Source: Deltaproteobacteria bacterium
GTDB taxonomy: Bacteria; JADJOY01
NCBI GenBank assembly: GCA_016713535.1
Contig: JADJOY010000037.1
Span: 52,349-116,348 of the forward strand
DNA length: 64,000 nucleotides
Reading direction: 5' to 3'
Shown here: piece by piece, positions 27,677 through 36,850 of the stretch
Layout of the letters: each line of letters begins with the position of its first letter
Numbering within the stretch: position 1 is the first letter of the stretch
Notes under the pieces: generated by a model
The model's input: only the letters and a program-made list of their open reading frames with translations
Database searches by the model: none
Told to the model about the DNA's origin: nothing
Made by a program: the position numbers and the translations under genes

Positions 27677-27699
27677 GGGCACGCGGCGCGTGCCCCTCC
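27677..27699 (-). repeat. GGAG-REP with triloop, minus orientation
   Basis: GGGCACGC (27677-27684), GGC, GCGTGCCC (27688-27695), then CTCC (27696-27699). The same hairpin recurs at 39376-39398 with triloop GAC. Confidence 0.75.
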
Positions 27700-27724
27700 G
27701 GAACGGCGATCGAGCCAGCGCCCG

Positions 27725-29155
27725 TCAGCGGCCGACCTTGTTGAGGACGAGCAGGCGAAGCTCGGTCATGTCCTCGATGGCGTAGCGCACGCCCTCGCGG
27801 CCGAGGCCCGAGTCCTTCACGCCGCCGTACGGCATGCTGTCGACGCGGAACGACGGCACGTCGTTGACGATCACGCCGCCGACCTCGAGCTCGTTCCAGG
27901 CGCGGAACGCGTGCTGCAGGTCGCGGGTGAACACTCCGGCCTGGAGGCCGAAGTCGCTCTCGTTCACGGCCTCGAGCGCTTCGTCGAACGTGGCGAAGGG
28001 CTCGAGGATCGCGACCGGTCCGAAGACCTCCTGACAGCTCAGCTTCGCGGTGCGCGGAACGTTCTCGACCAGCGTCGCCTCGACCGTGCGCCCGTCGCGC
28101 TTGCCGCCGACCGCGACCTTCGCGCCGGCGGCGACCGCCTCGCCGATCCAGCCCTCGACGCGGACCGCGTCCGCTTCGGTGATGAGCGGCCCGAGGAACG
28201 TGTCGTCGGCGAGCGGGTTGCCGGCCTTGAGCTGGCCGATCCGCTCGACCAGCCGCTCGCGGAGCGCGTCGTACACCGCCCGATGGGCAAGGATCCGCTG
28301 CACGCTGATGCAGCTCTGTCCCGCCTGGTAATAGGCGCCGAACACGATGCGGTCGGCCGCCACCTCGAGATCGGCGCTCTCGTCGACGATGCACGCGGCG
28401 TTGCCGCCCAGCTCGAGCACCACCTTCTTCTTGCGCGCGCGCGCCTTGAGCGCCCAGCCGACCTCGGCGGAGCCCGTGAACGAGAGCAGCTTTAGGCGGT
28501 CGTCCTCGACGAGCTTGTCGGAGGCGCCGCGGCTCGACGGAAGCACGTTCACCACGCCTTCCGGCAGGTCGGTCTCGGCCAGGATCTCGGCCAGGATGAG
28601 CGCCGAGATCGGCGTGGCCGAGGCGGGCTTGAGCACGAACGGGCACCCCGCCGCGAGCGCCGGACCGACCTTGTGCGCCACCAGGTTGAGCGGGAAGTTG
28701 AACGGCGCGATCAGCGCGACCGGCCCCACCGGGACGCGCTTGGTGATCGCCTCGACGCCCTCGCTGCGCGGTCCGATGTCGAGCGGCAGGTACTCGCCGT
28801 GGATGCGGGTCGCCTCTTCGGCCGAGATCCGGAACGTGTCGATCGCGCGGGTGACCTCGCCGCGCGCGTCGCGCATGGGCTTGCCCGCCTCGATCGCGAG
28901 GGTCCGAGCGAGGTCCTCGCGGCGATCGGTGATGCCCTTGACCACCCGCTCGAGCACCGCCTGGCGGCGATGGGCGGGCCAGCGCCTGAACGGGGTCGCC
29001 GCCGCAGTGGCGGCGGCGATCGCCGCGTCGATCGCCTCCGCGTCGGCGAGCGCCACGCGCGCGGCGATCTCGCCCGTGAACTTGCTGGTCACCACCAGGT
29101 CCTCGTTGGCGAGGACCGGTCGTCCCGCGAGGTAATACGGATAGAAGTTCTTCAT
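27725..29155 (-). CDS. NAD(P)-dependent aldehyde dehydrogenase
   Basis: 476 residues, ALDH superfamily. APFNFPLNLVAHKVGPALAAGC (cofactor), SFTGSAEVGW, VVLELGGNAACIV (general-base Glu) and YQAGQSCISVQRI (nucleophilic Cys). The set is close to succinate-semialdehyde/glyceraldehyde-3-phosphate (GapN)-like and lactaldehyde dehydrogenases; substrate cannot be fixed from sequence. Stand-alone, between two repeat-filled spacers. Confidence 0.93.
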   Translation of the reverse strand: MKNFYPYYLAGRPVLANEDLVVTSKFTGEIAARVALADAEAIDAAIAAATAAATPFRRWPAHRRQAVLERVVKGITDRREDLARTLAIEAGKPMRDARGEVTRAIDTFRISAEEATRIHGEYLPLDIGPRSEGVEAITKRVPVGPVALIAPFNFPLNLVAHKVGPALAAGCPFVLKPASATPISALILAEILAETDLPEGVVNVLPSSRGASDKLVEDDRLKLLSFTGSAEVGWALKARARKKKVVLELGGNAACIVDESADLEVAADRIVFGAYYQAGQSCISVQRILAHRAVYDALRERLVERIGQLKAGNPLADDTFLGPLITEADAVRVEGWIGEAVAAGAKVAVGGKRDGRTVEATLVENVPRTAKLSCQEVFGPVAILEPFATFDEALEAVNESDFGLQAGVFTRDLQHAFRAWNELEVGGVIVNDVPSFRVDSMPYGGVKDSGLGREGVRYAIEDMTELRLLVLNKVGR

Positions 29156-29202
29156 CGCGCGGCTCCGGACCTGTGGAGGAATCGGGCGCGATCGCAGCGC
29201 CC

Positions 29203-29266
29203 GCGGGGGGACGAAGCCCCCCGCGCTACGAGAACGACCGTAGCGACGGGGGTTCCATCCCCCGTC
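29203..29266. repeat. BIME: inverted GTAG-REP pair
   Basis: GCGGGGGG (29203-29210), ACGAAG, CCCCCCGC; GCTACG (29225-29230) and CGTAGC (29239-29244) with 8-base loop; GACGGGGG (29245-29252), TTCCAT, CCCCCGTC. The first tip, read on the minus strand, is CTTCGT. Confidence 0.88.
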
Positions 29267-29350
29267 GCCGGCTTCGCGCGGCTTCCATGAGCGAGCCAGA
29301 TCGAAAGATTCACAGGCTCTCCGGGGCGGTGTCGCGGAAAACGAGCGGCA

Positions 29351-31596
29351 TCAGGTAAGGGGGACGACCGGCTCCGCGAGCTGCTCGACCGGGTGCGCGC
29401 ACGCGTCGAGGCAGCCGGCGAGCGGCGGCAGCGACTCGAGGACGTCGCCGAGCCCGCCTTCACCCAGGAAGTTGTCGACCAGGTTCACCAGGTTGCCGTC
29501 GCAGATGCAGAAGCTCGGCGGGAAGGCGCGCGCTTCGTCGCGTTTCCAATAGTAGAGATCCCACACCGTGTACAGGTAACCGAACTCGTACGAGGTGGGG
29601 TTCTCGCGCCGCCGCGCGATGCGCTCGGCGGGGAACCGATAGGCGCTCTCGCGCCGCACCACGATCGGCTCGGCCTGGTGGCGGACGTCCTGGGCCTCGA
29701 GCCATCGCTGACGGGCCGTGTCGGCGCCGCGCGGGTCGAGACCGAGCTCACCGCGGCGCACCGCCACCAGCCCCTGATCGAGCCGCAGCACGTGGCGAAT
29801 CCGGAGGTGCGTGATCGCGAGCGAGTCGGCGAGCTCGTCGTACCAGGGGCGCGCCGCGGCGGGGATGCCGGCGCCGAGACGCGAGAGCTCCGCGACGAAT
29901 CCGGCGTAGGTCGCGTCGAGCTCGGTGAGGCGGGCGATCACGTCGGCCTCGTACGCGGCGAGCCCGTCGGCGTCGAGCTTGCGCACCTCCTCGGGGAGGC
30001 GGCGCACCGGCTGGAACTCGGTCTTGGCGATGAAGTGACCGATGTCGTCGGCGGTGTCCCAGCCGATCAGCTCGGCCACGTCGTTGCGCTCGAGGAGGTC
30101 GCGCCCCTGCTCCTCGATGATCCTCGCCAGCAGGTCCTGCATCGCGGCGCCGCGCCGGCCGAAGATGCGCGTGAAGCCAGCGAGCTTGTCGCGCCAGTCC
30201 TCGCGTGCGTCGTACACCGACGAAGCCGCCATCCAGTCGTTGAGCCAGAAGCCCCACTCGAAGCCGCTCGAGAAGTCGATCTGTCCGTCCATCCCCGAGT
30301 CGGCGAGGCGGTTGAGGTCGTTCCAGCGCGCGAAGCCGTAGTGCGGCAGGAAGAGCGGCACGTCCACGTCGAACGTCACCCAGTACGCGGTCTCGGGGTA
30401 GTAGACGACGCGCCGCTCGCCGATCTCGCCGAGCAGGAACTCGCGCATCGCCGAGAAGTCCTCGTTGTCGTAGGTCGGCGCCACCCGGAACAGGTCGTAG
30501 AACTGCACCGTGTGCGGCATCACGCCGACGCGCGGGTCCGCGAGCCCGGGCAGGAAGTTGAAGTTGATGTCGTCGAAGTGGGGCGCGGTCTGGCCGCTGG
30601 TGCAGTGGACCTTGGTGAGCAGCTCGACGCCGTAGCGCGAGTCGAGCAGCTCGGCGGTGAAGTTGAGCCAGTCGAAGGTGGCCTGGTCGTCGCTGGGCAG
30701 GAACTCGGCGTTGCCGAGCTCGACGTTGATCACGTCCCACGGCACCACCATGAGCGTCGCGATGCGCGCCTCGATCTGCGGCTCGGGCGGACTCTGGCCG
30801 TCGGGGACGAGCACCCAGCCGTTTTGCTGGATGAACTGGAACGGTGTGTCGATGCCCACCTTCAGCCCGCGCTCGTGGGCGGCCGACACGATGCGGCCCG
30901 CGTGGCGCAGGAACGCGTCGATGTCGACGGTGTCCTGCAGCACCCACTGGACGTACGTCTGGCGATTGGCGACCAGCCAGTCGAGGTAGCGCTCGGCCTC
31001 GGCGAGGTGCTCGTCGCCCTCGACGAGGAACGAGTCCATGAGCTCGATCGGGTGCATGGTGTGGAGGTGGAAGCCACGCCAGGAGTAGGTCGGCGCATGG
31101 ACCTCCGTCAGCGCATCCGGCACCACCAGCGCATCCGGCACGAACGTCTGCTCGGGGTGGAAGAAGCCGAAGCCGAGGGCCTCGAGCGCGGCGTACGTCG
31201 CGTACGCGGCGCCGAGCGAGTCGCCGCCGCGCGCCGCGATCACCGCGCGGCCGCCATCCTCGCCGCGCGCCACCGCATAGGCCCCGGGGCGAGCCCGTCA
31301 CCGCGCGCGCCGAGCACGCGATCGGCGAGCTCGCTCGGGCCGAGCGCCACGAGAAGCTCCGCCTCGGCGGGCGCGGCGTCCGCGCCGGCGACCACCGCCA
31401 CCGGCTTGCCGGTGGCCGTCGCCAGCAAGCTGCGAGCGCGCTCGGACGCGAGCTGCTCGCCCGCGCTCGGGGCCGCGGACGCCACGATCGCGACGCTCGC
31501 GACCCGCGTCCCCGTGCTCGGCTCCGAGCCGCCGCCGGAGCATCCCGCCAGCGCCACGGCGGCCGTGATCGCGAGCGTCACCCGCCTCGGGTCCAT
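29351..31596 (-). CDS. glycosidase-like lipoprotein, frameshifted
   Basis: About 748 residues. ATG 31596 gives a lipobox (AAVALAGCSGG) and then an N-terminal region like the carbohydrate-binding first domain of GH67/GH20-type enzymes (LLVALGPSELADRVLG). One base is missing in the CCCC run at about 31282; the frame then continues YAVARGEDGGRAVIAARG, ALEALGFGFFHPEQTF and YSWRGFHLHTMHPIELMD, a TIM-barrel-like domain with Trp, Tyr and acid-rich motifs (FSSGFEWGFWLNDW). Outer-membrane or periplasmic glycan hydrolase is a fair guess; exact family unknown. GAGGGGG precedes ATG 31596, just after the upstream kinase gene. Confidence 0.75.
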
Positions 31597-31607
31597 CGCC
31601 GTCCCCC

Positions 31608-33614
31608 TCATATCGCAGGCGACAGCACCGGACCGGGGTCGGCGCGCACGGGCAGCTCGATCACGAAGGTCGCGCCTGGCGGCGGCTCGCTCTCGGTCAC
31701 GAAGATCTCTCCCTGGTGATCCTGCACCACCGCGAACGCCATCGAGAGTCCCCACATCGAGCGTCCCGCCTCCTCGGCCTCGCCGACCGGTGGATCGAAG
31801 ATCGTGCGGCGCAGCTCGGCCGGCACTCCGGGGCCGGTGTCGGCGATCCGGATCTCGACGCGATCGCGCTCGTTGAGCGAGGTCGAGATGCGCAGCCGTC
31901 GGCCGTCGGCTGCGCTCGCGCCGTTCATGGTGGCCGCGGCGTGCTCGATCAAGCTCGTGAAGACCTGGCGGAGCTGGAGCCGATCCGCGGTGGTGATGGG
32001 GACCTCCGGGGAGAGCGAGGTCTCGACCGTGATGCCGGCGCGATTGAGCTCGTCGAGCGCGCTCTCGACGGTTCCGCTCAGCACCGCGTTGAGGTCGATC
32101 GGCTCGAGCCGCGGGCGGCGATGGCGCGCGAACGCGAGCAGGCTGCCGACGATCTGCTTGGCGCGCAGCGCCTCCGCGTGGATGCGCTCCACCGAGCTGC
32201 GGACCTTCCCCTCCACGGCGGCGTTGCGCAAGAGGAGCTGAGCGAAGCCGAGCACCCCGGTCAGCGGGTTGTTGAGCTGGTGAGCGATCCCACCCACCAG
32301 GATCCCCGCCGCCGAGAGCCGCTCGCTCTGGACGAGCTGCTCCTCGAGCTGCTTGACCCGGGTCACGTCTTCGGTGATCCCCGCCACGCGGTACACCTCG
32401 CCACGCTCGTCGCGCACCGGGAAGGCCCGGCCCCGCACCCAGCGCAGCGAGCCGTCGGGCCGAACCACGCGGTACTCGGCCTGCGCCATCTCGCCCTTGG
32501 CCACGTGGAAGTGCATCCGCATCACGCTCCTGCGATCGTCGGGGTGGACCGCCTCGAGCGCGGCGAGCGGCTCGACGTCGAGCTGCGGCACGTCGCGCCC
32601 CCAGATCCGCTCGTAGGCGGGGCTGACGTAGAGCAGGCGGGGCTCGGCGACGTCGGCGATCCAGAACACCGCGTCGATGTTCTCGGCGAGCTGGCGGAAG
32701 CGCTCCTCCGAGGCGCGCAGCCGTTCGTCGGCGCGCGCCCGCGCCAGCGCCGCGGCGACGTGGTTGGCGATGGTCTGGAAGAGCAGCAGCTCCTCGTCGG
32801 TCACGCGGTGGCGGGCGCCGTAATAGATCGTGAACTTGCCGAGCACCTCGCCACGGTAGGCGATCGGCACGAACACCAGCGAGCGGATGCCCTCCTCGCG
32901 GATGGCGTCGCGGAACTGGGCGACGCGATCGTCGCTCTCGGCGTCGTCGACCACCACGGGAGCGGGATCGCGGTCCTCGCGCGTCCACGGCGAGTGGCCC
33001 TCGACCACGGCGCGATAGCGCTCCGAGATGCCCTGCCACGCCTGGAAGCGCATCACGCCGTGGGCGTCGAAGAGCAGGATCGCCGCGCGGCGGGTGTGGA
33101 GGGCGCGCTCCGTCCCCTCGATCGCCTCGGCGTAGAGCTCCTCGATCGGGCGCGCGTGACTGGCGGCGTCGGCGAGGTGATAGACGGCGCGCACTCGCTC
33201 GAGCCGCCGTCGCAGCTCCTCCTCGACCTGGTGGCCCTGGCTACGCTCGAGGCTCTTGCGCTCGGCGAGCGAGAGCCGCACCGCGAGCAGCGCGCCGTCG
33301 ACCGGCATGCGCACGTAGTCGTCGGCGCCGGCGGCGATCGCGGCGGCGATCAGCTCGGTCTCGTCGCGCGCCGCCGCCACCAGCACCACCGTCCGATCGC
33401 CGCGCTGCGAGGAGCGGATCCGGCTCACCAGCGTCAGCGTCGCGGGGATGCGCGCGCTGAGCTCGACCAGCACCAGCGGGAACCCGCCGAGCTGGAAGAG
33501 CTGCCAGGCGTGCTCGGCGTTGCTGGCGATCACCACGTCGTGACCGAGCGAACGCAGGAGCGCAGGCCACGCCCCGCGTGGCTCGACCTCGTCCTCGACC
33601 AGCAGGATACGCAT
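31608..33614 (-). CDS. hybrid sensor kinase with degenerate receiver and ATPase motifs
   Basis: 668 residues: receiver (1-120), GAF (150-300), PAS (302-420), HisKA (430-500), HATPase (540-655). The receiver keeps Glu7-Asp8 but the phospho-Asp is Glu51 (LVLVELSARIP) and the conserved Lys is lost (DDYVRMP). The H-box reads GGIAHQLNNPLTG (His445, Gln in place of Glu). The N-box is SLIEHAAATM, without the Mg-binding Asn. DTGPGVP is intact. The kinase may be weak or signal without phosphotransfer. It is upstream of the glycosidase-like lipoprotein, with an 11-base gap, so they may be linked. Confidence 0.9.
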   Translation of the reverse strand: MRILLVEDEVEPRGAWPALLRSLGHDVVIASNAEHAWQLFQLGGFPLVLVELSARIPATLTLVSRIRSSQRGDRTVVLVAAARDETELIAAAIAAGADDYVRMPVDGALLAVRLSLAERKSLERSQGHQVEEELRRRLERVRAVYHLADAASHARPIEELYAEAIEGTERALHTRRAAILLFDAHGVMRFQAWQGISERYRAVVEGHSPWTREDRDPAPVVVDDAESDDRVAQFRDAIREEGIRSLVFVPIAYRGEVLGKFTIYYGARHRVTDEELLLFQTIANHVAAALARARADERLRASEERFRQLAENIDAVFWIADVAEPRLLYVSPAYERIWGRDVPQLDVEPLAALEAVHPDDRRSVMRMHFHVAKGEMAQAEYRVVRPDGSLRWVRGRAFPVRDERGEVYRVAGITEDVTRVKQLEEQLVQSERLSAAGILVGGIAHQLNNPLTGVLGFAQLLLRNAAVEGKVRSSVERIHAEALRAKQIVGSLLAFARHRRPRLEPIDLNAVLSGTVESALDELNRAGITVETSLSPEVPITTADRLQLRQVFTSLIEHAAATMNGASAADGRRLRISTSLNERDRVEIRIADTGPGVPAELRRTIFDPPVGEAEEAGRSMWGLSMAFAVVQDHQGEIFVTESEPPPGATFVIELPVRADPGPVLSPAI

Positions 33615-33738
33615 CGCGTCGCTCGCCGTCCGCGCGCCCGAGCCTAGCAGGCCGGTGACGAGCTCGCCGATGCGAGCCCGGCAACAGCCTGCCGATGCTC
33701 CCTCGGGGGTCTGGTCCAGACCCCCACGCGGGGTTTCT

Positions 33739-33842
33739 CGGGGGGCTGTTCCAGCCCCCCGCCCGCCTGGAGGGCGGCGCTCCGTCGCCGCCGCCCCCGC
33801 CGGGGCCTCACCCCCGAGACGCCTCGCTGCGCTCGCGGCGTC
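33739..33842 (+). repeat. hairpin cluster with GGAG-REP
   Basis: CGGGGGGCT (33739-33747), GTTCC, AGCCCCCCG; GGAG head then GGCGGCG (33773-33779), CTCCGT, CGCCGCC; GACGCC (33818-33823) paired with GGCGTC (33837-33842) around a conserved GAGCG core. It recurs, with other stems, at 3890-3994 and 52297-52381. Confidence 0.8.
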
Positions 33843-33900
33843 GCACTGAGGCTGTGAATTTCTCCATCTGGGTTGCTCACGGAAGCCGCATCGGCCCGGC

Positions 33901-33964
33901 GACGGGGGATGGAACCCCCGTCGCTACGAGGGTCTTCGTGGCGCGGGGGGCTCCGTCCCCCCGC
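33901..33964. repeat. intact BIME in minus orientation
   Basis: GACGGGGG, ATGGAA, CCCCCGTC (33901-33922); GCTACGA, GGGTCT, TCGTGGC (33923-33942, one G-T pair); GCGGGGGG, CTCCGT, CCCCCCGC (33943-33964). Read on the other strand it equals the empty target site of the IS110 element. The 33615-34135 spacer otherwise shows no gene. Confidence 0.9.
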
Positions 33965-34135
33965 GGAGCCGTGATCGGGGACGAGCCTCGTAGAGGACTT
34001 CCCCTATCTCGATCCGTACCTCCGCGGCGTGGTCGCGCGGCGAGGCGATCACGCCGCGCCGGGGCCCTGGCGTCGATAGGTCGACGGCGGACCATGCTGT
34101 ATGCTCGACGAGCCCGACGATCGAGTGACCCCCCG

Positions 34136-35413
34136 ATGGATCCAGCGAAGCTCTACAGCCCCGGACGTCCTGCGCGACAAAGTTCCCACGCTTCATCCGC
34201 GCTTATCAGTGGATGAAGCTCGCTCGAGCCCGACGATCGGATCGTGCTGACCTCCATCTCGGGGCGCTACACGGTCGGCCAGATCCGCGAGCTGACCGGG
34301 CTCCCCGAAGATTCGGTCGCGCGCGTGATCCTCAAGCTGGTGGGCCGCGGCGTGGTGCTGTGGGACGACACGCTGCCGTTCTACGACGAGCCGGCGCTGC
34401 TCGAGGTCGTCCCGACCTTCGACCCGCAGAACGTCAACCGCAACGCCCACCTCGACGACACCGACCGGATGCTGCTGACCCTCATCAACGGCCGCACCAC
34501 GGTGCGCCAGATGGAGGCGGCGCTACCGCTCAGCCGCGATCGGTTGCTGGCGAGCGTCATCCGGCTCCGGCTCGCCGACGTGATCGGCATCGCCGACATC
34601 GCGACCGCCGCCGCCGACGCCCGCGCCCAGCCGGGCAGCGGCGCGGCCACCTACCAGATGCCCGAAGGCACGACGGCACCACCCAAGCCGGAGACAGCCG
34701 CGCCGCCGAGCACTCCCGTCGTGCCCGCAGCGCCCGCCGCTCCGCCGCGTTCGGCGCCAGCCGCAGCGGGAGCGGGAGCCGGCGAACCGGCCGCCGGGCG
34801 CGCGTACAAGACTCGCCAGGACGCCTTCGAGGAGGCGACGCGCCGGCTGCTCAAGGGGGAGGCGCTCACTCCCGAGTTCGGGGGAGACGAGGAGACACCG
34901 GTCCCCGCGCCCCGCAAGACCACCTCCGCGCTGCGCGACCGCGAGCCACCGCGTTACGACCACAAGTCGGGCAGGCCGAGCACCAAGGAAACCAGGAAGC
35001 CGCGCACGGGGGAGGTCAAGAGCCGTCCACCGGAAGCGTCTCCTGGCGAGCCCGGCGCGGGACTGACCGTGGGCAAGGCGCTGCTCGCCGTCGTTCTGGT
35101 CGCGGCCGCCGCGATGGGCGCCAAGCTGTTGACCGGAGGTGGCAAGACGGCGACGTCGACGGCAGCGCCCGAGACGGTCGACATGCTCAGCCAGGCGATC
35201 GACCTCTCGACCCAGCACCTCCTGAAGGAGGGCTGGATCGCCGCTCAGGCGCGCCCGCGCTGGAACGACCTCTCGAATGGCGAGAGGACCAACGTGATGC
35301 GCGAGTTCGAGAAGTGGCTGGACCGCGACGGCCTGAAGGGCATCCAGATCACCGACGAGGACCAGCGGCCGATCGCCGAGTGGGAAGGCGGCAGCCTGAC
35401 GATCATCAACTGA
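34136..35413 (+). CDS. single-pass membrane protein with N-terminal winged-helix-like domain, frameshifted at its start
   Basis: About 420 residues. MDPAKLYSP starts at 34136 and homology-like text then runs through three frames (VLRDK, FPRFIRAYQWMKL, EPDDRIVLTSISG), so two or three indels lie at 34160-34235. From 34244 the frame is open: ISGRYTVGQIRELTG, EDSVARVILKLVGRGVVLW (winged-helix/PATAN-like) and a second such unit, Pro/Ala linker, one membrane helix (ALLAVVLVAAAAMGAKLL, about residue 280 of that frame) and a C-terminal domain ending IAEWEGGSLTIIN. This ending resembles that of the protein at 15588-16691. Function unknown. Confidence 0.75.
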
Positions 35414-35418
35414 CGCCA

Positions 35419-35436
35419 CGGCCGCTCCGTCGGCCG
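35419..35436 (+). repeat. REP hairpin without a GGAG head
   Basis: CGGCCG, CTCCGT, CGGCCG, 5 bases after the preceding stop codon. It may act as the transcript end for the gene at 34136-35413. Confidence 0.65.
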
Positions 35437-35460
35437 CCCGGCGATCGCCGCGTGGATGCG

Positions 35461-36825
35461 TCAGCTCGCGCGCGGCACGCTCGCTTCGTCGAGGCCCTCG
35501 AGAAGCTCCGAGTCGGATGGCGGCTCCACCACGGCGCTGCGCGCCGGCCCGTCCACTGGCAAGGTCACGATGAACGTGGCACCCGGCCCGGGATCGGAGT
35601 CCGCGACCCGGATGGTACCGCCGTGCTCTTCGACGATCCGGAACACGATCGAGAGCCCGAGGCCGGTGCCCTGGCCCACGTCCTTGGTGGTGTAGAACGG
35701 CTCGAAGACCTTCGCCTTTTCGCGATCGTCGATCCCGGGGCCGTTGTCGATCACGCGGATCTCGAGCTGACCGCCGGACGTCCTGCCGGTGATGATGCGC
35801 AACACGCCGCGGCCGTCGGTGGCGGCCATCGCCTGCACCGCGTTGGTGCAGAGGTTGGCGAGCACCTGCGTGATCTGGCCCGCATCGAGCAGCGCCTCGG
35901 GGAGGTCGGGGTCGAGCTCGGCCGTGATCGCCACCCGCCCACCCGCGACCTCGTGTTCGAGCTGCTCGAGGGCGCTCTCGACCGCCGCGTTGACGTCGAC
36001 ACGGGTCAGGTCGGGCTTGTGCAGACCTGCGAACGTGGTGAGCTTGGCGACGATCGCCTTGGCGCGTGCGCCGGCGCGCGCGATGTGCTCGAGGTGCCCG
36101 CGGACCACGGCGTCGAGATTGGGCCGCGCCGAGAGCAGCTCGGCGAAGCCCAGGATCCCGGTGAGCGGGTTGTTGAGCTCGTGAGCGAGACCGCCGACCA
36201 GGATGCCCACCGCGGAGAGCTTCTCGTGCTGGACGAGCTGCTCCTCGGCGGCGCGTAGCCGGTCGTACGCCTCGCGGGTCTCCTGCACCTGCCGGGCGAG
36301 CGCCTCCTCGGCGTTCTTGCGCTCGCTCACGTCCTGCACGGTGCCCTCGTAGTAGAGGAGCCGGCCCCGCGCGTCGCGCACCGCGCGGGCGTATTCGGAG
36401 ATCCAGATCACGCTGCCGTCGCGGCGGCGGATCTGCGACTCGAAGGCGCGCACCGCGTCGTACTCGGCGAGCAGCCGCTTGAACTCGGAGCGACGCTCGG
36501 CGTCGACGTAGACCTGGCGGCCGATGTCCGAGATCCCCGACATCAGCTCGGCGGCGCTGCCGTAGCCGTACATGCGCGCCAGCGCCGGGTTCGCGTAGAG
36601 GTAGTGACCGTCGGGGGTGGTCTGGAAGATCCCCTCGACGGCGTTCTCGAAGGCGCTGCGGAACTTCGCCTCGGCGCGATCGAGAGCGCGCTGCAGGGCC
36701 TCGCGGCGGCGCTGCTCGCTGGGACGCAGGCGGCGCGGGTGGCGCGCCCGATCGGCGCTCTTGCGCTCGGCACGCGGCGAGAAGCCGCGATCCCGGGATC
36801 GCGAGCCAGGTCTGCGTCGTTTCAT
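35461..36825 (-). CDS. PAS-domain sensor histidine kinase
   Basis: 454 residues: PAS/PAC (about 50-170), HisKA with VGGLAHELNNPLTG (His215), HATPase with CTNAVQAM (N-box), DNGPGID (G1), FEPFYTTK (F-box) and GTGLGLSIV (G2), all intact. It is cytoplasmic, with no membrane helix. No response regulator is adjacent. Basic N-terminus (RRRPGSRSRDRG). Confidence 0.93.
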   Translation of the reverse strand: MKRRRPGSRSRDRGFSPRAERKSADRARHPRRLRPSEQRRREALQRALDRAEAKFRSAFENAVEGIFQTTPDGHYLYANPALARMYGYGSAAELMSGISDIGRQVYVDAERRSEFKRLLAEYDAVRAFESQIRRRDGSVIWISEYARAVRDARGRLLYYEGTVQDVSERKNAEEALARQVQETREAYDRLRAAEEQLVQHEKLSAVGILVGGLAHELNNPLTGILGFAELLSARPNLDAVVRGHLEHIARAGARAKAIVAKLTTFAGLHKPDLTRVDVNAAVESALEQLEHEVAGGRVAITAELDPDLPEALLDAGQITQVLANLCTNAVQAMAATDGRGVLRIITGRTSGGQLEIRVIDNGPGIDDREKAKVFEPFYTTKDVGQGTGLGLSIVFRIVEEHGGTIRVADSDPGPGATFIVTLPVDGPARSAVVEPPSDSELLEGLDEASVPRAS

Positions 36826-36850
36826 GGGCGTCTCGTCGGAATGGCGCGGC

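Noticed and set aside
27408-27699. Possible CRISPR array
   Set aside because: Units are inverted-repeat pairs with unequal, non-unique spacing and no spacer diversity or cas genes.
29393-31876. Long plus-strand frame over the glycosidase-like gene
   Set aside because: The minus strand carries a signal peptide and glycosidase-like motifs; the plus frame is compositional only.
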